DNA of 64,000 bases from Chitinophagaceae bacterium (GTDB lineage Bacteria; Bacteroidota; Bacteroidia; Chitinophagales; Chitinophagaceae). The DNA lies in the NCBI GenBank assembly GCA_020847395.1, contig JADLCD010000058.1, positions 1 to 64,000 of the forward strand, in the 5' to 3' direction. A program made the translations under genes and the position numbers. Of the stretch, positions 61,136-64,000 are shown piece by piece (positions within the stretch are counted from its first letter, which is position 1; each line of letters opens with the position of its first letter). The notes beneath the pieces are model-generated. The model was not told where the DNA came from and ran no database searches. It saw nothing but the letters and a program-made list of their open reading frames with translations.

Positions 61136-62143
61136 CTATTTATTGACAATATTTTTATTTAGAACTTCCCACAATTTATCTTTTAATGCTGTTAATCCTT
61201 TTTGGGTAAGTGATGAAATAAAGAGATGAGGAATATGCTCAGGCAATTCTTTTGATATAGCGGCTTTTAATTCATCATCAAGCATATCACTTTTGCTGAT
61301 GGCAATAATAAATGATTTGTGCAACAGTTCAGGATTATACTGTTCCAATTCATTCACGAGTATATCAAATTCTTTTCTGTGATCAGGGCTATCAGCCGGA
61401 ATCATAAAAAGCAAAACAGGATTACGTTCTATATGTCTTAAGAAACGATGTCCTAGTCCTTTACCTTCCGCGGCGCCTTCAATAATGCCTGGCAGGTCGG
61501 CTATGCAAAAACTTTTTCCGTCACGATAGGGAACTATACCAAGATTAGGATTAATAGTAGTGAATGCATAATCTGCAATTTTAGGTTTGGCTGCAGTTAT
61601 CACAGATAATAAAGTAGATTTACCTGCATTTGGAAATCCAACCAAACCTACATCGGCCAACACTTTTAATTCAAGCACTTTCCAGGCTTCTTCTCCTGGC
61701 TCACCCGGCTGCGCATATTCCGGAACCTGGTTGGTTGCTGTAGCAAAATTGGCATTGCCCAATCCACCTCTTCCTCCTTTAATCCAAATTACTTCCTGCC
61801 CGTCTTCCAGTATCTCTACTTCCTGTTTGCCGGTTGCTTCATCCATAGCTATGGTGCCGAGCGGCACATCAATAATAATATCTTTTCCGCTTCTGCCGGT
61901 GCAGTTATTCCCGCTGCCGCTTTCACCGTTTTCTGCCAATACATTTTTAAAATAACGGAGATGGAGTAGTGTCCATAAATTTTTATTACCCTTCAAAATA
62001 ATATGACCACCGCGACCACCATCACCACCATCCGGACCGGCAGTTGCATTATATTTTGTACGCATAAAATGCCTGCTGCCTGCGCCGCCATGCCCGCTTC
62101 TGCAGAATATTCTTATCTGGTCAACAAAATTTGATTTTTCCAT
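61136..62143 (-). CDS. obgE: GTPase ObgE
   Basis: Ribosome-assembly GTPase of 335 residues. The Gly-rich Obg fold (about 1-158) has [40 protein letters not shown] and [30 protein letters not shown]. The G domain has [14 protein letters not shown] (G1), [26 protein letters not shown] (G3/switch) and SKSDM (G4). No C-terminal acidic tail. A TATCTTTG box lies 13 bases upstream, leaving a very short leader. Confidence 0.97.
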   Translation of the reverse strand: MEKSNFVDQIRIFCRSGHGGAGSRHFMRTKYNATAGPDGGDGGRGGHIILKGNKNLWTLLHLRYFKNVLAENGESGSGNNCTGRSGKDIIIDVPLGTIAMDEATGKQEVEILEDGQEVIWIKGGRGGLGNANFATATNQVPEYAQPGEPGEEAWKVLELKVLADVGLVGFPNAGKSTLLSVITAAKPKIADYAFTTINPNLGIVPYRDGKSFCIADLPGIIEGAAEGKGLGHRFLRHIERNPVLLFMIPADSPDHRKEFDILVNELEQYNPELLHKSFIIAISKSDMLDDELKAAISKELPEHIPHLFISSLTQKGLTALKDKLWEVLNKNIVNK

Positions 62144-62156
62144 TATACCCTTTGAG

Positions 62157-62164
62157 CAAAGATA
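62157..62164 (-). promoter_or_regulatory. -7 promoter box of obgE
   Basis: Minus-strand TATCTTTG, exact TAnnTTTG match, 13 bases before the start; the mRNA leader would be only a few bases. Confidence 0.55.
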
Positions 62165-62208
62165 TAACCCTGAATGTAAATATGGGAAAGCTGGTTTGTA
62201 TAATAATG

Positions 62209-63996
62209 CTATGAATAAATGCGGGCAACAGCATCTTTATATTTTTCCATGATCACTTTACGTTTCAAACTCATTTTGGGTGTTATTTCGCCTGAGTCAA
62301 TTGTCCATTCACGTGGCAATAATTCAAAGCGCTTCACCTGCTCCACATGATTAAAGAATTGGTTCATGCCCTCTACAATTTCTTTGTAATGGGCCAATAC
62401 TTTGGGGTCTTTTACTGCTTCTTCATTGGAACTATATGGAATATTATTTTTCCCGCACCAGTCTTTAAGATTAGCAAATGATGGAACAATAAGCGCGCCT
62501 ACATATTTTTCACCTGCACCTACCACCAGCACCTGTTCAATAAACCGGGATTCTTTCAATTTATTTTCAATAGCAGAAGGGGCAACATATTTACCGCCAC
62601 TTGTTTTAAATAATTCTTTCTTGCGGTCGGTAATGCGTAAAAAAGTATTGTCTTCAAAAATACCGATATCACCGGTGTGTAGCCATCCATCAATAATAGT
62701 TTCGGCAGTAAGGTCGGGGCGTTTGTAATAGCCAACCATCATAGATGGGCCCTTCACACAAATCTCCCCGTCTTCCATTAATTTTACTTCAACACCTTTT
62801 ATAGGAGGGCCAACAGTACCGAATTTCATTCTGCCTTTACCGCGGCTGTTTACTGAAATTACCGGGGAATTTTCTGTAGGGCCATATCCTTCATACAACG
62901 GTATTTTGGCGGCGTTGAAAATACGTATCAATCTTTCCTGGCAGGCAGCGCCGCCCGTAATAATGTATTTAATATTGCCACCCAGCGCTTCGCGCCATTT
63001 GCTGAATATAAGTTTATTGGCAATGGATAATTTCAGGTTATACAAAAAGCCGCCATCAACAAGATTGTCATATTTTTTTCCTAATTCAACTGCCCAGAAG
63101 AAAAGACTTCTTTTTACTCCCTTAAGCTCAGCACCTTTACCCATTATGCGTTCATATACTTTTTCAAGCAGGCGCGGCACGGTTGTAAATACATCCGGCT
63201 TCACTTCCTGCAAATTAGCGCCAATGGTTTCAAGACTTTCTGCATAATAAATACCTATGCCACTGAATAAATAAATATAGCTCACCGTTTTTTCGAAAAT
63301 ATGATTGAGCGGTAAAAAGCTTAAGGCCTTGTATGTTGGCTGGTCATCAAACGGAAAACTTTCTTTAGAAAAAAAAGCATTTTGCACTATATTATCATGG
63401 CTAAGCATCACTCCTTTGGGAACACCTGTTGTGCCGGAGGTATATATAATAGTAGCGAGATCTTTTGCTTCAATTTTATTTTTTGTGTTATCAATATTTG
63501 CCAATGCTTCATCCGTTGCAAGTTTTAGCAACTCACTCCAATGATGAGCGCCATCAATCACATCAAATGTATAGATGCCTTTAAGGCTTGGTATTTTAGA
63601 CTGGATATTCACAATTTTTTCCAGCAATTCCGCATTGCTAACAAATACATATTTTACCGCAGCATCATTAAAAATAAATTCTATTTCGAGCGGGTTGGTT
63701 GTTGGGTAGATGGGTACCAGGATGGCGCCGGCCTGCTGCACCGCTAAATCAGTTATTAACCATTCAGGACGATTATTTGAAATGATGGCAATTTTATCTC
63801 TGCCTTCGGTAGTCATATCATTGCCTGACACACCAAGTGTTGAGAGTCCGGCTGCTAATTGAATCGATGTATTTTTTACCTGTTGTGTACTGTATTTACG
63901 CCACTCGCCATTTTCTTTGGCAACGAGCATATCTTCTTTAGGAAATTTTTCCAGTTGGTAATCCAGGCAATCAAATAATCTTTGGGGTTGAGTCAT
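62209..63996 (-). CDS. long-chain fatty acid-CoA ligase (AMP-binding)
   Basis: A 595-residue acyl-CoA synthetase of the FadD15/FAA type. AMP-binding P-loop [33 protein letters not shown] (adenylation motif), [14 protein letters not shown], and [20 protein letters not shown] (hinge and catalytic Lys region), all present. It activates free fatty acids with ATP and CoA for lipid synthesis or breakdown. The frame is complete: ATG at 63996 lies just inside the window. Regulation is not visible. Confidence 0.95.
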   Translation of the reverse strand: MTQPQRLFDCLDYQLEKFPKEDMLVAKENGEWRKYSTQQVKNTSIQLAAGLSTLGVSGNDMTTEGRDKIAIISNNRPEWLITDLAVQQAGAILVPIYPTTNPLEIEFIFNDAAVKYVFVSNAELLEKIVNIQSKIPSLKGIYTFDVIDGAHHWSELLKLATDEALANIDNTKNKIEAKDLATIIYTSGTTGVPKGVMLSHDNIVQNAFFSKESFPFDDQPTYKALSFLPLNHIFEKTVSYIYLFSGIGIYYAESLETIGANLQEVKPDVFTTVPRLLEKVYERIMGKGAELKGVKRSLFFWAVELGKKYDNLVDGGFLYNLKLSIANKLIFSKWREALGGNIKYIITGGAACQERLIRIFNAAKIPLYEGYGPTENSPVISVNSRGKGRMKFGTVGPPIKGVEVKLMEDGEICVKGPSMMVGYYKRPDLTAETIIDGWLHTGDIGIFEDNTFLRITDRKKELFKTSGGKYVAPSAIENKLKESRFIEQVLVVGAGEKYVGALIVPSFANLKDWCGKNNIPYSSNEEAVKDPKVLAHYKEIVEGMNQFFNHVEQVKRFELLPREWTIDSGEITPKMSLKRKVIMEKYKDAVARIYS

Positions 63997-64000
63997 GGCA

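Overview
The window reads as chromosome of a Bacteroidetes bacterium, most likely from the Chitinophagaceae/Chitinophagales side. The evidence is: TAnnTTTG-type -7 promoter boxes in front of many genes; weak or absent Shine-Dalgarno sequences; the ribosomal order rpsF-rpsR-rplI without ssb; a fused MurF-alanine racemase; and Bacteroidetes families such as DUF4403, DUF5606, HYC_CC_PP, a TonB-dependent receptor with an HMA prefix, an M56 peptidase with TonB-plug-like repeats, and a DUF4965 glutaminase-like protein. I see no prophage, CRISPR array, rRNA operon or plasmid gene. There is one tRNA (anticodon CAU, best read as tRNA-Ile2).

Layout. 0-6.9 kb: REP-like repeats, dnaK, a DUF4403 lipoprotein, then a response regulator, histidine kinase, 7-TM-like protein and an orphan 167-aa protein, all on the minus strand. 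6.9-8.4 kb: noncoding DNA with a striking array of ACCGTT/AACGGT palindromes, gtrA, and a 14-bp tandem repeat. 8.4-14.4 kb: yceI-like gene, an ECF sigma/anti-sigma-like pair, htpG, rpsF-rpsR-rplI and an RRM RNA-binding protein. 14.6-17.8 kb: a glycosyltransferase-HAD fusion followed by a tandem universal stress protein, a phosphodiesterase and a 53-aa membrane peptide. 17.8-25.9 kb: Rieske protein, hflX, an outer-membrane protein, tRNA-CAU with odd tRNA-like direct repeats at its 3' side, an orphan ECF sigma factor, a lytic transglycosylase, pabB, a polyacidic protein and purA. 26-29.8 kb: TerC, murF-alr and a decayed general stress protein. 29.9-36.3 kb: blaI/blaR1-like pair with a likely operator, a small Cys-containing protein, a metal-linked TonB receptor with an HYC_CC_PP gene, then a decayed region holding two dead partial copies of the Cys protein and a MITE-like element. 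36.5-39.8 kb: ECF sigma plus a TM/beta-barrel partner and an alpha/beta hydrolase. 40-41.8 kb: a VOC protein and a DoxX-like membrane gene bounded by short inverted repeats. 41.8-49.3 kb: GH5-like, aldose epimerase and glutaminase-like secreted proteins, and a copper-type P-ATPase. 49.4-64 kb: tsaE, alanine dehydrogenase, a secreted toroid-like protein, gyrB, DUF2461, a NUMOD4/HNH protein, M3 peptidase, DUF5606, amidohydrolase, ferredoxin-reductase-like protein, obgE and a long-chain acyl-CoA ligase.

How the genes work together. Much of the window is housekeeping: chaperones (dnaK, htpG), translation and ribosome-associated GTPases (rpsF, rpsR, rplI, hflX, obgE, tsaE), DNA topology (gyrB), purine and folate synthesis (purA, pabB) and cell wall (murF-alr, transglycosylase). 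Between these lie signalling modules (three ECF sigma factors, HK/RR, BlaI/BlaR1), a metal-handling set (HMA-TonB receptor, HYC_CC_PP, CopA-like ATPase) and a glycan-use set at 41.8-47 kb.

The strongest unexplained signals are noncoding: the palindrome array at 7095-7195, the tRNA-3'-end mimic repeats at 20345-20415, several families of short palindromic repeats that keep pairing while changing sequence, and the dead gene fragments at 35.9-36.25 kb. The best candidate for an undescribed coding module is the 167-aa orphan/membrane protein/HK/RR set together with the upstream palindrome array; its function is not known to me.
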